64,000 bases of DNA from assembly GCA_023053575.1 (NCBI GenBank), contig JAKZAP010000020.1, positions 20,083,998 to 20,147,997 of the forward strand, in the 5' to 3' direction. The DNA is from Branchinecta lynchi (taxonomy: Eukaryota > Arthropoda > Branchiopoda > Anostraca > Branchinectidae). Positions 45,095 through 55,968 of this stretch are shown here, one piece after another. The translations under genes were made by a program, and so were the position numbers. Below the pieces are notes generated by a model, which did no database searches, was not told where the DNA came from, and saw nothing but the letters and a program-made list of their open reading frames with translations. The first letter of the stretch is position 1; every line of letters starts with the position of its first letter.

Positions 45095-45287
45095 ACTTGT
45101 TTTTGTATGTAGCGCAAGAGCCCTATGGTATTCGTATAGTGTTGCAGATAAGCTCAAACAATAAGGCAAAGGCTGATGACGCGTTCTACCGCTTGTCGTG
45201 GATATGACCCGTTGTAAGCTGGATTACCAAACATCGGCTTTCAGTTTAGTTCATTTAACTGTTTTTTAAAGAAAAAACACAACTAAC

Positions 45288-45780
45288 ATGACATTCCTAC
45301 CAGGAATGCACACACAAATAGATCCAAATAGAGGAAGGTGTAACAGAAAAGCCCTTGGTAGTGTGTATAATAGTTTTTGTTCTCCCTCTGTCTGCAACCT
45401 TTCCGGAATGTTTGGTATTCTGAGGAGGCAAAAAGATTTAAAATGTATCAGGAAATATCGAAATATTGTAAAGTTCTCTTGTACCTTCCTCGACGTTATA
45501 GGAATTCCCGTATAACTACAACTTTTTTGCCCTCTGACCCTTGTGCAAAGTTATCTGCACTTGCCCAGGACCTTCACGTTTCTGCCCTTGGCCATTTCTC
45601 CGTATTCTCTCTAGGAAGAAGATTTTTTCGACCCGATTAGTCCTTTTTTTTTAATGTTTATTTTTTATCTTGTGCATTTACTACATTATTGAAAGCTCAG
45701 TGTATTGTTTCCCTTTTCTTTGTCTGTACTGCACTATTTTCCTCTTCTTAAGTACGTAAATAAAATTTCATCTTCATCAA
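45288..45780 (+). pseudogene. LINE remnant with 3' tail
   Basis: The frame from 45288 reads IDPNRGRCNRKALGSVYNSF, homologous to IVPNRGRYNRKALGKLYSTF on the minus strand at 51280-51430, so this is a repeat-borne coding segment present twice. A frameshift separates it from the frame 45377-45640. The 3' part is T-rich with AAATAAAATTTCATCTTCAT, a polyadenylation signal and short tail. The clade was not recognised. Confidence 0.6.
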
Positions 45781-46044
45781 AAGGATGCATGGCTAGGGTT
45801 AGACAATAAACAATATTAATTTAAACAAACATATTAACTAAGTCTATCGAGAAAAAAATAAGTTAGCGGAAAACTTAACCTATGGTTCAATTTTAAATAT
45901 AAGAAAGAAAGTAGAGAAAGCAAAAATAAACAAGAAAGAAGGAAAACAAAAAGTTGAAAAAAAGCCTGAAGCATTGGTTTTTCTGTGAGGGGAGTTACCC
46001 CCACTTCCAAGGCGACCCTCACCGACCCATGAAAAAATCATAAA

Positions 46045-46254
46045 ATGGTTGCAGGCATTACTCTTGATGACTATCTCTCCTTGCCGATGCAGAATCTCCG
46101 GCCTCTCCGGATAGCTAGCGGAAGAAAGGCAGAAGTGGTGTCAAAGCTGTACCCAAAGATCGCGGTGAGTGTTGAGTCGAGGAGTAGAGTCGTACGGAGA
46201 CGCTTACTCCTTCTTCCTGAGGATCACTGGCATGTTTTGGACTTAGTCGTATAG
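46045..46254 (+). CDS. Unrecognised 69-residue frame with a SAP-like stretch, ending at (GAAT)n
   Basis: ATG at 46045. The middle reads LRPLRIASGRKAEVVSKLYP, which recalls the helix-extended-helix of SAP DNA-binding domains (L..L...SGRKAELV.RL). It is followed by a basic VVRRRLLLLPEDHWHV and a stop directly before a GAATGAATGAATGAATGA microsatellite. It is more likely part of a mobile element than of a host gene. An internal GCGGTGAGTG could act as a donor, so it could instead be an exon. Confidence 0.25.
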   Translation: MVAGITLDDYLSLPMQNLRPLRIASGRKAEVVSKLYPKIAVSVESRSRVVRRRLLLLPEDHWHVLDLVV

Positions 46255-46255
46255 A

Positions 46256-46345
46256 ATGAATGAATGAATGAATGACTAAATGAATTTATGACGCACTGCC
46301 CAAGGGCGTAAGTGCAGTAAAAAAGATAAAGAAATATAAAATAAT
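46256..46345 (-). repeat. (GAAT)n microsatellite, probable LINE tail on the minus strand
   Basis: GAATGAATGAATGAATGACT then AAATGAATTTATGACGCACT. Read on minus it looks like a 3' UTR followed by an (ATTC)n tail. Confidence 0.45.
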
Positions 46346-47157
46346 CGCAACAAACTCAACAAATATTTTCCATAAAGGTTCACTAATTTAGAATCACGTT
46401 GATGGGATCATGGACAGGTAATTTTCCAATCGGAGAACACAAAATAGAGTACCATCAGGAGCGCAGAAGCGCTAACGAGGAGCATCAACCAAAGATGGCG
46501 AGAAAAGGCCCTTCCTTTTTTCTTCAGAACGACTACATTTTATTGTAGAACGGTTCGAAACTTTTCACGGCGAAGAGCGTGCGATGCTGTCCTTTTCAAA
46601 ATGTGTTCAGTCCCATTCAAAGTTTCGAGTGTCCTCTATTTCCGTGGATAACCCTTCCGGTGCTTGACCGATTGTTCGTGAATATTTTAGGAAGTAGAAA
46701 ATGTGAATGACAAAATGTACAGCAGTTGGTCTAGTCGGTTTAGTTCAGGTGGAATTTTGACGTTTGTTTTCCAAGGGTAAAAAATAGTTGTTTTCCTAAT
46801 GTAGGCTACTCGGCATGAAAAATTCAAAGAACAGTGAAAGCGTGATAGATAGGATCAGGGCGATGCAGCAATAAACGAATCCAGCACGGAGGAAAAATAG
46901 CTTCAGGTAATGTAGCTATAATGCTATATTGCTTCGCTGCAATAAATGAAAAATAAACTTTTAACGATCGAGGAGATCACTCACCAGAATGGTAGTTAGG
47001 ATTTGAGTTTGCCAAACGTTTATTTCTCTCGACAACTTTTAACTGGGCAGCTACAAGCTTATTTTCAGCGCTCGACTGTCATTTTACAACAACTGTAATG
47101 AGAGGAGTGTTTTGTGATCATCATAACACCTTGACGGTCTTTTAGATGGTCTACACT
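46346..47157. other. No gene recognised
   Basis: About 0.8 kb of intron 2 without recognisable content. Confidence 0.4.
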
Positions 47158-49111
47158 TTTTTATGGCACTCGCCCTTCGGCCAGGTGCCATATAGCGATC
47201 GCAATTTCTGTCCGTCCGTCGGTCGGTCTGTCCAGGTTTTTCTAGTTTGGGCACTTCCACATAAGCTAGGACGTTGAAAATTGGCAGGCGTATTAGGGAC
47301 CCCAAACGATCACATCCCCGATTCGAGCATCGTGGGGGGAATGGCGGCAGGGGGAATCCGGAATATAGAGGAATTTATAACTTTTGAACGGGTGATCGGA
47401 TCTTAATGAAACTTGATATTTGGAAGGACCTGGTGTCTCAGACGACCCAATTTAAATCCGAACCGGATCCGGTGACTTTGGGGGGAGCTGGAGGGGAGGA
47501 ACCGGAATTTTGGGAAACGCTTAGAGTGGAGGGATCGAGAAGAAACTTGGTAGGAAGAACAAGCACAAGTCCTAGACACATCGTTGACATAACCGGACCA
47601 GATTCGGGCACTGTGGGGGGTCGAGGGTGGGGTTCCGAAATTTCGATGATCCTGCCAGTTCTGTACTTCCGGATGTGCTAGGACAGTGGAACTTGGAGGG
47701 CATGTCAGGGAACCGAACAGATTGACCTGATAATAGTCGTTTCCTGGATCCAACAACCATGGGGGGAGTGGAGGGATGGGGAGCCCGGAATCTGGTGATA
47801 TGCATAACTTTTGAACAGCTGATCGGAATTGAATGAAACTTGGCAAGTGGAAAGAGCTATCGTCTCATATGTTCCATGGTGAGTCCTGGTCAAATCAGAT
47901 ACTTGTGGGGGGGGGGATAGAAGGGGGGACCGGATATCTCCTGAAACGCTTAGAGTTGAGGGATTGGGATGGAACTTGGTGAGTTGACTGAGGTTGACTG
48001 AACCAGATCGTACCGAGGCTCTGTGGGGGGAGTTGGAGGGTGTTTCCTGGAATTCCAGTATAGCCAGTTAGGATAGTTCCAGCTATTCTAAGAACGATGA
48101 AACTTTGCAGGCGTATTAATTACTTAAGGACACCACATAATGCCCTAAAAAGCTTGTGTTCCTGGATCCGACCATCTTTGGGGAGTTGAGGGAAGGGGAA
48201 TCCGGAAATTACTGGCTTCCTTAAGTTGAGAATGGGTTGTCCGATTCGGGGGAAACTTTATGGGTGATAAGAACTGATGACGTAGATAAGCAAAACATGC
48301 GTCCGAACCACATGCGGGCACGTTTAGGATAGTTGGACGAGGGGGGTGGGTACAGAATGGGATGCAGGCTGGATAGTTCCGAGTTAATGCGGCCTTGATT
48401 TGTAATTTGGCATCTGGATCGGATCTGGTCACGGTAGGGGGGTGTGAAGTGGGAACTGGAAATTTGCGGATAGGCTATGCTCTGATTCCAGTCTAACTTG
48501 ATTAGGACATGTCAGAGATGCGACATTTATGTTTCCGATTCGTATTCAGCCACAGAGGGGGGACTTGGAAGAGGATTCCCGGAAACGTTTTGGCTCGCAT
48601 GCGTGTCAAACAAGTGGAGCGATTTTAGTAATACTTGGAATTTAGAGAGCTCACATGCCCTACACATTTTAGGGTCCGAATTGGATCCGACCACGCTGGG
48701 GGAGGGTGGGGGGGGGATATTTAAGGCAAGTTCCCAAAAAAACGCTCAGATTTGAGTGAAACTTAATAGGTCGTAAGAGAAAATGCTTCAGATGATCCAT
48801 TTAGTAGTCCAAAATCCGAACCAAATTCGGTGTCGGTAGGTGACGTTGGAGGGGGAGGGGGGGCTACCGGAAACCGCGTGGCATGTGAAAGATCCAAACG
48901 AGTGGATCTTTGGGGTTGAAACTTGGAAGGTAGAAAAGTCATTTGCCCTAGGTGATCTGAGGCGATGGAAATGCTCAGACTTGAGTGAAACTAGATATCA
49001 TATTTATAGGTCCAAACCGCATTTTTAGATGGCGGGTTTTTTGTTTTTCTCGTCTACTTTTTAGGTACCACATACTCGTATCAAGTGCCATATGAGCTCG
49101 TAGCTCTTGTT
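47158..49111 (-). repeat. F2 element, complete copy
   Basis: The right-end hairpin TATGGCACTCGCCCTTCGGC and CAGGTGCCATATAGCG, then CGTCCGTCGGTCGGTCTGTC. The body has at least six diverged blocks with GATGAAACTT and GGGGGGAGTTGGAGG. The left end is CAAGTGCCATATGAGCTCGT and AGCTCTTGTT. About 1.95 kb. Confidence 0.85.
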
Positions 49112-49301
49112 CACAATTAGACGGTGAAAGCACCGTGACTGTCTTTTTTGTCTAGTTTGTGGTTTTAACTACTTTGTAGGCTTGCCTACTGATTTAAAAC
49201 CGAGATCCAGAAGGTACAACAGCTTGACTTGACTTGCTTTATTTACTACTAATTACAAAATAAACTATATAAACACACAACCGCCCGGAGAAGGCTAGAA
49301 C

Positions 49302-50118
49302 GGCTACCCATCACGAGACAAGTTTTCACGAGACAAGTCTATCACGAGACAAGTTTTCACGAGATAAGTTTTCACGAGACAAGTCTATCACGAGGCAAGA
49401 ATTTCTGGACAAATTTTCGCGAGACAAGTCAGTCATTTGGCAATTGTTCACAAGACAAATTACCTGGAGACAAATTATCACGAGGCGAACCTTGCTCAAG
49501 ACAAATTTCCGTGAGACAAATCGGGGATAAAGACTTTCCATAAATTGCAGCGAGTGAATCATACTTCCCCGAGCACTCTCTCTACCTCCGGTTCATTTAG
49601 ATAGACCCTATACTATGTGAGGGGTCCCTACTTCCGCATTAAGTGACCGGTGGTAGGCTGTGTAGTTGACAATCGCTGCAGGGTGACGTATGGGGTTGTG
49701 GTCAGCCGTGGAAGTTAGGGTAAACTTGCCATTACATTCTTTCCCTCGTACTGGACAGCCCTTGTCAGAGCATCTGTAGTAGCTGCTTTCTGAAGATGTT
49801 GAAAGCAGAACGAACTTGTAGCCACTAGTATGGACTGCAGTTTTCACCATTTTCGAACTAAATTTGGGTTGACATTCTGTTTCCAAAATCAAAACTGACT
49901 ACTATCCTAACATGCACCCTCTGTTCTATATACGGTAGCTCACTCTAAGCTGATTGTCTTAATCCTACTTGTCTTAATCCGGGTTGTCTCGTGAAAGGGT
50001 TGCCTAATGAATAATTGTCTCTTGAAGATTTGTCTAATGCTCTGATTGCCTCGATTTGCCTAGTGACACTTGTCAAAAGCCGATTCTCTCGTGAAAACTT
50101 GTCTCGTGAAATGCTCCC
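49302..50118 (-). mobile_element. MULE A: internally deleted Mutator-like element with array-type TIRs
   Basis: Flanked by GCTAGAAC at 49294-49301 and 50119-50126, the 8-bp duplication size usual for MULEs. The ends begin GGCTACCCATCACGAGACAA and, reversed, GGGAGCATTTCACGAGACAA. Each terminal region (49311-49535 and 49940-50109) is a chain of about 15-16-bp degenerate units of TCACGAGACAAGTTT. Inside is a minus-strand fragment of a FLYWCH-type transposase gene. Confidence 0.85.
49608..49850 (-). pseudogene. FLYWCH zinc-finger N-terminus of a MULE transposase fused to its C-terminal end
   Basis: From ATG at 49850, about 80 residues. HTSGYKFVLLSTSSESSYYR is followed by C-SDKG-C and a later DHNP, the shape of a FLYWCH zinc finger (Tyr-X-Cys, Cys, His); the last His of the usual H-X-H is not evident. 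Then AYHRSLNAEV appears, which in MULE B belongs to the extreme C-terminus (NNNLEAYHRSLNAEV). The whole DDE catalytic core is therefore deleted between them. FLYWCH domains commonly precede MULE transposase cores. Not functional as transposase; it might still encode a DNA-binding peptide. Confidence 0.75.
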
Positions 50119-50560
50119 GCTAGAACAGCCTGATGATGGACGGCTGCAATCTTCTGATTCTCAACCTATAACAAATTTTATAAAAAAAGGGACAAAAACA
50201 CTCTCACTCAGTTAACCTTTAATACCAGAATCAAGAAAAAGAAAATCTAAAAAAGAAAGAGAAAAAAAAGAACAGAAAATTAACTCCCCTCTCCCAGTAA
50301 ATGTGTTTTAGGTTTTACTTTAAATGCCCCAATGTGTTCAGCCTCCCGAATGCCAACTGGGATATCATTCCAAATAGACGGAGCTAGATACCTAATTCCG
50401 AAAGCTGCACTTGTGGTGTCTGGGTACTCAACAATAACATTATCCCCCTCTCTAGTCGCATACCAGCCGATCTGTGTCTCATATTTCCGGTGCTACACGT
50501 TCCTTCTTTACTTGCCAATTTGATTTTACAATTTCCAAACTTGACGAGCTGCATAGAAAG

Positions 50561-50967
50561 CTACTATCGGTCGGTGCATTCTGTCCGTTCCAGGGTATTT
50601 TCCGTTTGTTTGAACAGAGATTTCTTGTTCCTGACTGAGTAGTTTCTCTTCTTTTTTCAACTTACTCCATTATTTTGATTGTATAAGTGTAATCAGAATA
50701 TGCATTCGTTCTAGTGATCGGTGGTTTTGGTCAGTTTAACAGTTTTGAGGGCATTCCCCAAATTTCGCCGTCGTCTCAGAATGAAATAAACCTTGGAATT
50801 CTCCAATAAGTCAGTGTCAGTTAAGTAATTTCTCAGTCTGTTAGCCAGGAATCCCGGATCTTGTCGAGCTGATAAGTGCCATTCTTGAAGACTAGCATTT
50901 ATTACTTTGGTCTGGGAACAAAAGGATTGGTGTGGAGATTAAAATATGGGAACGTGGTTGGAAATGT
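50561..50967. other. No gene recognised
   Basis: Nothing identified. Confidence 0.4.
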
Positions 50968-50969
50968 CT

Positions 50970-51440
50970 TGTAAGTAAGTAAGTAAGTAATTTATTTATA
51001 ACCCGCCGTTTTCAGAAAGCGAAGTAAATGAAGAAAGTAAATAAAACACATAAACATACACAAAAAGACACTTAATTTCAATCGTCGGCCAGGAAGCAGT
51101 GTAGAAGGTCGTGCGCTGGTTGGGTTCTGTTGTCAATGATTTTTGATAGCGACGAAGAGACATCCAAAAGGGTAACACTTGAATTTTGAACTTCTCCGTC
51201 AAAGTATGGCGATGGCATAATTTCGACAAGTGGAGCAGGTGCTTTGCATATTTAAAATAACATGATCTCATCTTTTTATCTCCTTCTTTCGCAGAACATG
51301 AGTGACACCAGAACGAAATAGTATAGAAGGAGCGCAGAAGGTGCTGTACAATTTTCCCAAAGCTTTACGATTATAGCGTCCCCGGTTGGGGACGATGCTC
51401 CCATAGGCGGTACGGATTGCCGAAGTCAGCTCTGTGTTAC
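50970..51440 (-). pseudogene. LINE remnant with (TTAC)n tail
   Basis: GTAAGTAAGTAAGTAAGTAA at 50973 is the tail read in reverse. The minus frame upstream reads IVPNRGRYNRKALGKLYSTF, homologous to 45288-45380, and after a frameshift SCYFKYAKHLLHLSKLCHRH. Same family as 45288-45780. Confidence 0.65.
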
Positions 51441-51837
51441 CGGATTAACCATCTTTTGGTGGCTTGGCAGTCGAAATTTTGGTGCCAACCTTGCAAAAAT
51501 ATCTCCGAGTACTGCGCAAGTCGACGCTAGATAGGTCACCAACTGTAATCTTCGTTTGAAATAATGGGTGTTGGGGTTCTGATCCCAAGCACCTAATAAC
51601 TTGGTCACACTGGGCTCAAAAACAAGTCTATTCGACAAACAACCGAAAATCCCTAGGGGACATGAGATTTGGTCGGCTTTGTGGCAGCTTGGGGATAATG
51701 AGCAGACTGCAATTAGTGTTCCTGTAATATACACGCTCTTTGCTCTAATTGATCTCCTCAGTTTAAAACAACAACATTCAGAATTAGTTGTATCTTGTTC
51801 TTTTTCTTTTTTCTACTTTTGCAACCCAAAAAGCCAG
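51441..51837. other. No gene recognised
   Basis: Two overlapping frames on opposite strands (51426-51734 and 51601-51846) show no known motif. Confidence 0.4.
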
Positions 51838-53010
51838 GGTAGATAGATAGATAGAAAGTTTATTGGTAAAAATCGACTATCGTAGTTATAAACCAAATTT
51901 GCGATTATTGTCAAACAAATAGAAAAAGTACAATATATGAGTTATACAAAATAGGGGAGAGACAGATAAGACGGACCTTTGCATTTTAAAATTCAGAGAT
52001 TGGTAGCAATGCGATCTAGTGGTGACAGTAAGGTACAGCCGTTCAGCCTTCAGACCTGCCGAAAAAACAAGAAGATTGGCGTATTAGTTTTAAAGAAAAA
52101 CTGAAGTTGATGTTTTAAGAGGCTGTTTTGAAAAAATTGATGTCAAGCATTTTTTGTGATATCTCTGGTTTGGGAAATAATAAAAATATTAGGGTTTTGT
52201 TACCAGACAGTTCCGACTATCTACTTTCTTTAGAAGTGATGACACCTCCATTCTGTGCCATCTAGCGAGTTTGGTGACAGTTTGTTTAAAATCTAACCGT
52301 TGCAGATAATACGGACCCCATGATTAGTTGGTAAGACGGACCGGGGGTTACCAGGGGAAGGGCCTGGTGGGAAACCTGAAAGACGAGGAATGTGATGAGA
52401 TTGAATTGTTGTTCTGGAAAACAATTTTTCCCTCATCCAATTTTCAAGAAACCACTGAAAAGTGAACAGTCAGTTTGAAGGCCGCATTGATTAAGCTATC
52501 GAACCCCATACCGTCTGGAGGAACGGCAAAAGGCATCCCTTCATACACGTGTTGACTTTTTGGGCTTCACCGTGTTGAAAAGAGCCACTGTGGACGTTAC
52601 CGTTTCTACTTTATTCATTTATATGAAATTAAGTCACTGGAGCTGATTACCATAGTGATAGTCCGTCTTGCCCCCTCTGGTGGTCCATCTTGCCACCCCC
52701 TTCGGATAAGACGGACCTTTTGACCAACCTACCAAAATCTGTTTTATCTCAGAAACCGTTGGGAGAAAAATTGCCGAAAAAATAGCAAGGAAGCAGGGAG
52801 GGATAAGCTATTCGACGGAGTAAAGTTCGTTCCGATGTTCCAGAAACATAAAAGTCAGCAATTGAAAAACCGTTACTGGGTCTGTCTCTCCGCTATACAA
52901 TTTATGTCAGTACCCTTAAAAGAATTCGCGGTTCGTTAAAATATTTCACGAACTCGGGAATAAAACTTTGTGTATATCTAGTGTGTTTTGTAGGTATGGG
53001 ACCGAGCTTG
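51838..53010 (-). mobile_element. Probable LINE 3' UTR with (CTAT)n tail, split by a TIR element
   Basis: GATAGATAGATAGAAAGTTT at 51842 reads on minus as AATAAA followed by (CTAT)n. The UTR sequence continues to 51950 and, beyond the inserted element, from 52902. No coding part recognised. Confidence 0.45.
51951..52893. mobile_element. TIR element, GGGGAGAGACAGA ends, 7-8-bp TSD TATACAAW
   Basis: Left ATAGGGGAGAGACAGATAAG; right, reversed, GCGGAGAGACAGACCC. TATACAAA at 51943-51950 and TATACAAT at 52894-52901. AAGACGGACC recurs inside in both orientations (51974, 52333, near 52668 and 52712). No transposase; hAT-like or other 8-bp class undecided. Confidence 0.6.
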
Positions 53011-53276
53011 GGAACCGTAGAACTGCATATCACGAGACAATCGGCTTTTGACAAGTGTCACTAGGCAAATCCGTACAAGGCAATCAGAGCATTAGACAAA
53101 TCTTCGAGAGGAAATTATTCATTAGGCAACCCCCCTACGAGACAACCCGAATGAAGAAAAGTAGGATTAAGACAATCAGCTGAAAGTGAGCTACCGCATA
53201 TATAGTAGAGGGCGCATGTCAGGATATTAGTCAGTTTGATTTTGGAAACAGAACGTCACCCCAAATCCAGTTCGAA

Positions 53277-53400
53277 ATGGTGAAAACTACGAGAGGAGCG
53301 ACTGCGGTCATACTAGTGGCTACAAGTTCGTTCTGCTTTCAGCATCTTCAGAAAGCAGCTACTACATATGCTCTGACAAAGCGACAACAGCGTCAACGTC
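53277..53400 (+). pseudogene. Frameshifted FLYWCH segment of MULE B
   Basis: ATGGTGAAAACTACGAGAGG starts as in MULE A but has about 14 extra bases, so the FLYWCH sequence (GYKFVLLSASSESSYY) is in another frame than the ATG. The Cys pair is also damaged. Non-functional. Confidence 0.7.
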
Positions 53401-53538
53401 GGAGATCCAGAGGTTCACCAGTTTCTGTACAAGATGATCGCCCTGTCGTTCGTTCCACTGCCCTTTGTCATGCCAGCATGGACCAGATTAGACCAGTCTG
53501 AATGCTCCGGCCCCGTCAGACGAAACTCTACAGCCGTT

Positions 53539-53875
53539 GATAGAATAGAATTTAGAATTTATTGCACAAAAAGCCTGAGGCCATGGCAAAAATGGTAAAA
53601 AAAAAGAAAAAAAGAGAACACTTGAGTAGAGAGTCTAGTATAGAGAGTCTTTGTGGGCTAAAGCTATTTTTAGGAACCTTACCAGCCTCTTCGAATCTTG
53701 AAAACACTTATTTCCAATAACGCTCATCATCCATACTTCATCATTTATTGTAGTTACATTCCCAAAAATCTCAACCCGCAGGTCACCTAGCTCACGGCAT
53801 GCACACATCAGATGTAACACATTCTTATTCTCGCTACCACATATAGGTCAAAAGTAGGGACCAGTACGTCCTAAT
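53539..53875 (-). pseudogene. LINE 3' end inserted in MULE B
   Basis: On minus: GSENKNVLHLMCACRELGDL preceded by a Cys, a zinc-knuckle-like C-terminus seen after RNase H or polymerase domains of some LINEs, then about 45 residues to a stop at 53635. AATAAATTCTAAATTCTATT is the signal and tail. Confidence 0.65.
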
Positions 53876-53922
53876 TTATTTCCCAAATTCCCCATTTATT
53901 CCCCAATTTCCAGAAGACCTGG

Positions 53923-54132
53923 TTGTTGCCTGGCCCACTTGCACCATGCCACTGGAATCAGCTAACCAACTCGGGACCTCGGACAAACAATAACCTCGAA
54001 GCCTATCACCGGTCACTTAACGCGGAAGTAGAGAGAGCCGACATTTTCGCTACCAGAGAAGCTGATGACATGCTATTGGTCAAGCAACTGGAAAATGGAA
54101 TAGCCCATGTGGTTTGGCAGAGAAAATCTTAA
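53923..54132 (+). pseudogene. C-terminal end of a MULE transposase
   Basis: The frame reads SGPRTNNNLEAYHRSLNAEV, then about 40 more residues and a stop. TNN-x-LE-x-(Y/W/F)H-x-x-LN is the conserved segment after the MULE DDE core. The core itself is absent. Confidence 0.7.
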
Positions 54133-54640
54133 AGTGCAGCAACTGAAGTTTCGGCTCCTGGCTCCGCACACCTCCCTGAATTTGGAAGAGTTTATTAATC
54201 AGGCATCCCGGTTCTAAGGCATTTCATTTGTTTATATTTTAATTTCCTATTTTGTGTTTTAGTTTAGTTTTGTGTGTGTATAGCTCAAATAAAATTCAGT
54301 CGATGAAATTTATAGAGTCTTCATGCCGGATTTGTCTCACGGAAATTTGTCTTGAGCAAGGTTTGCCTCGTGATAATTTTGTCTCCTGGTAATTTTCACG
54401 TGAAAAATTGCCAAATGACTGACTTGTCTCATGAAAATTTGTCTAAATTTTTTTGTCTCGTGATAGACTTGTCTCGTGGAAAGTTGTCTCGTGACAGGTA
54501 GCCCCTAGAACTTACCACTCGTTCTGGTCGACCTCTAACATTTTGATACGGGGGAGGGAGTATTCACGAGTGGAGGGGATGAGATACCATGGCTGAACCG
54601 AAGTCAGTACTTAGCTCCTTTCTGCGCACCTGCATTGTTT

Positions 54641-54865
54641 TTAGGTTAAAGTGTAAAGGTACGAGTATGGAAGCTTCGGTCTACTATGAATGATAAGAAG
54701 AGCCCGCTCTTTGTTCCTGCGATAATGAAAATGCCAAACGGGTGTTGTGCATTCAAGGGTGGGTCTAATGAAAGAACTATAAACTCGTAGTAGGTGATAG
54801 TGGGGTATTTTAATTTTTAAAATAATCTTTAGGTTTTGCATTCCCGCATTGGCACGTTTCAGCAT
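54641..54865 (-). pseudogene. LINE reverse-transcriptase fragment
   Basis: HYHLLRVYSSFIRPTLECTT then PVWHFHYRRNKERALLIIHS matches the Y..FIRP.LEY..PVW...KRAL.II motif series. No frameshift within it, but there is no tail. Confidence 0.8.
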
Positions 54866-55176
54866 GTCCTGACAGTGCGCTTCCCATTTTAGATCTGGGG
54901 TTGACCTTAAGTTCTACTCTCAAAACCAATCAGCAAAACGAGGGGGTGGGGTCGTCTTTGGTAGCCTATGGCTCTAATGCACCGTGCTCTTCTCTCTCAG
55001 AATAACCAAATATAATACCTTCTCAGTTGGTATAAAATAAACAGCTCCAAGATAAGGACAAGAAAAGATTAACGTTTCCTAAACGATCTGTTGACGCTGT
55101 CGACGGGTCAGCGTCAACCAATCACAATCACTAACAAACACACCATCTACCGGCAGTACAAAATATCACTACCCAG
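54866..55176. other. No gene recognised
   Basis: Nothing identified. Confidence 0.4.
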
Positions 55177-55509
55177 ATGGCCTATGTGTTTTCACCTTGG
55201 CTTGGAAATGACAAGAAAATGTTAAGTGGGCTTGGAGCCCTAACAGTATTCCAGTTGGTTTGGCTTGGCTTCAGTTTAATTCTCGTCTACTTCTCAGAAT
55301 CGCTCTTCCGTTCCTTATGTCTCCGCCACCACAGTTTCCTTTGGTTTTGCACACATCTGTTACAGGCGGATATTCCAAAAACCTCAGCATACAGGATGCT
55401 TCACGAAAATCTACGATTCCAAGGGGAATGGGAATTCTTTTACGACAATTATATTTTCCGAACTAAGAATAAAATTATTTCTGTTATCTTATCGATCAAT
55501 AATTATTAA
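55177..55509 (+). CDS. Unrecognised 110-residue frame with one hydrophobic segment
   Basis: ATG at 55177 (MAYVFSPWLGNDKK). Residues about 18-40 (LSGLGALTVFQLVWLGFSLI) could span a membrane. No homology recognised; it lies in intron 2 in the sense direction with no clear splice sites. It may be chance or repeat-derived. Confidence 0.15.
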   Translation: MAYVFSPWLGNDKKMLSGLGALTVFQLVWLGFSLILVYFSESLFRSLCLRHHSFLWFCTHLLQADIPKTSAYRMLHENLRFQGEWEFFYDNYIFRTKNKIISVILSINNY

Positions 55510-55561
55510 TGAACAACCAAATGTCACACGTTACACATGAGTAGTTTGCACCGCAACAATA

Positions 55562-55705
55562 GTATTTTGAAGCCAAGAAGGGCCGAAATATATCAAGCCA
55601 ATATGCCCCTTGCCGAAATATAGCTCTAGTAAAATGTAGCTGAATTATCCGTTTTGCACCATTAAATATGATTCGCAGTCAGCTTGGGCTGAAGGACTAT
55701 TTATA
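55562..55705 (+). repeat. F3 repeat
   Basis: GCCAAGAAGGGCCGAAATAT, GTAGCTGAATTATCCGTTTT and tail CGCAGTCAGCTTGGGCTGAA. Confidence 0.65.
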
Positions 55706-55968
55706 ATAATTTGGATTTGATTATCTTTCAAGGTCAACCTTATTTTTTTCCTTGATCCTAAGTAGCGGGGCCCATATGCAACACAGCAATTCTTTTTCCT
55801 TTTTTTTCTTTTTTTTTACAAAAAAATAACAAAAGAGAAAATTATAAATATCCTATAAAGAAGACTATAAAGTATCATCACACAAAGACGCCGCTTTGAT
55901 GATTTGTTGAAGTGTGTCCTGATTAAAGTTTAACTGAAAAGGGGAAGGGATGCAATAAGAAAATCTAG

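Larger units (their letters stand above)
49222..50560 (-). pseudogene. LINE 3' end, interrupted by a MULE in its 3' UTR
   Basis: The minus strand near 50440-50300 reads GIRYLAPSIWNDIPVGIREA then EHIGAFKVKPKTHLL, a LINE polymerase C-terminus. The 3' UTR runs on to AGTAAATAAAGCAAGTCAAG (a poly(A) signal and (CAAGT)n tail, 49222-49245). MULE A (49302-50118) is inserted in it; the LINE continues cleanly on both sides of the 8-bp duplication GCTAGAAC. Confidence 0.75.
53024..54503 (+). mobile_element. MULE B: second internally deleted copy, opposite orientation to MULE A
   Basis: The left TIR array (53030-53185) equals the right array of MULE A inverted; the right array (54330-54494) equals the left array of A inverted. 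Flanks CGTAGAAC (53016-53023) and CCTAGAAC (54504-54511) are an 8-bp duplication with one mismatch. Contains a FLYWCH segment, a LINE insertion and the transposase C-terminus. Confidence 0.8.
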
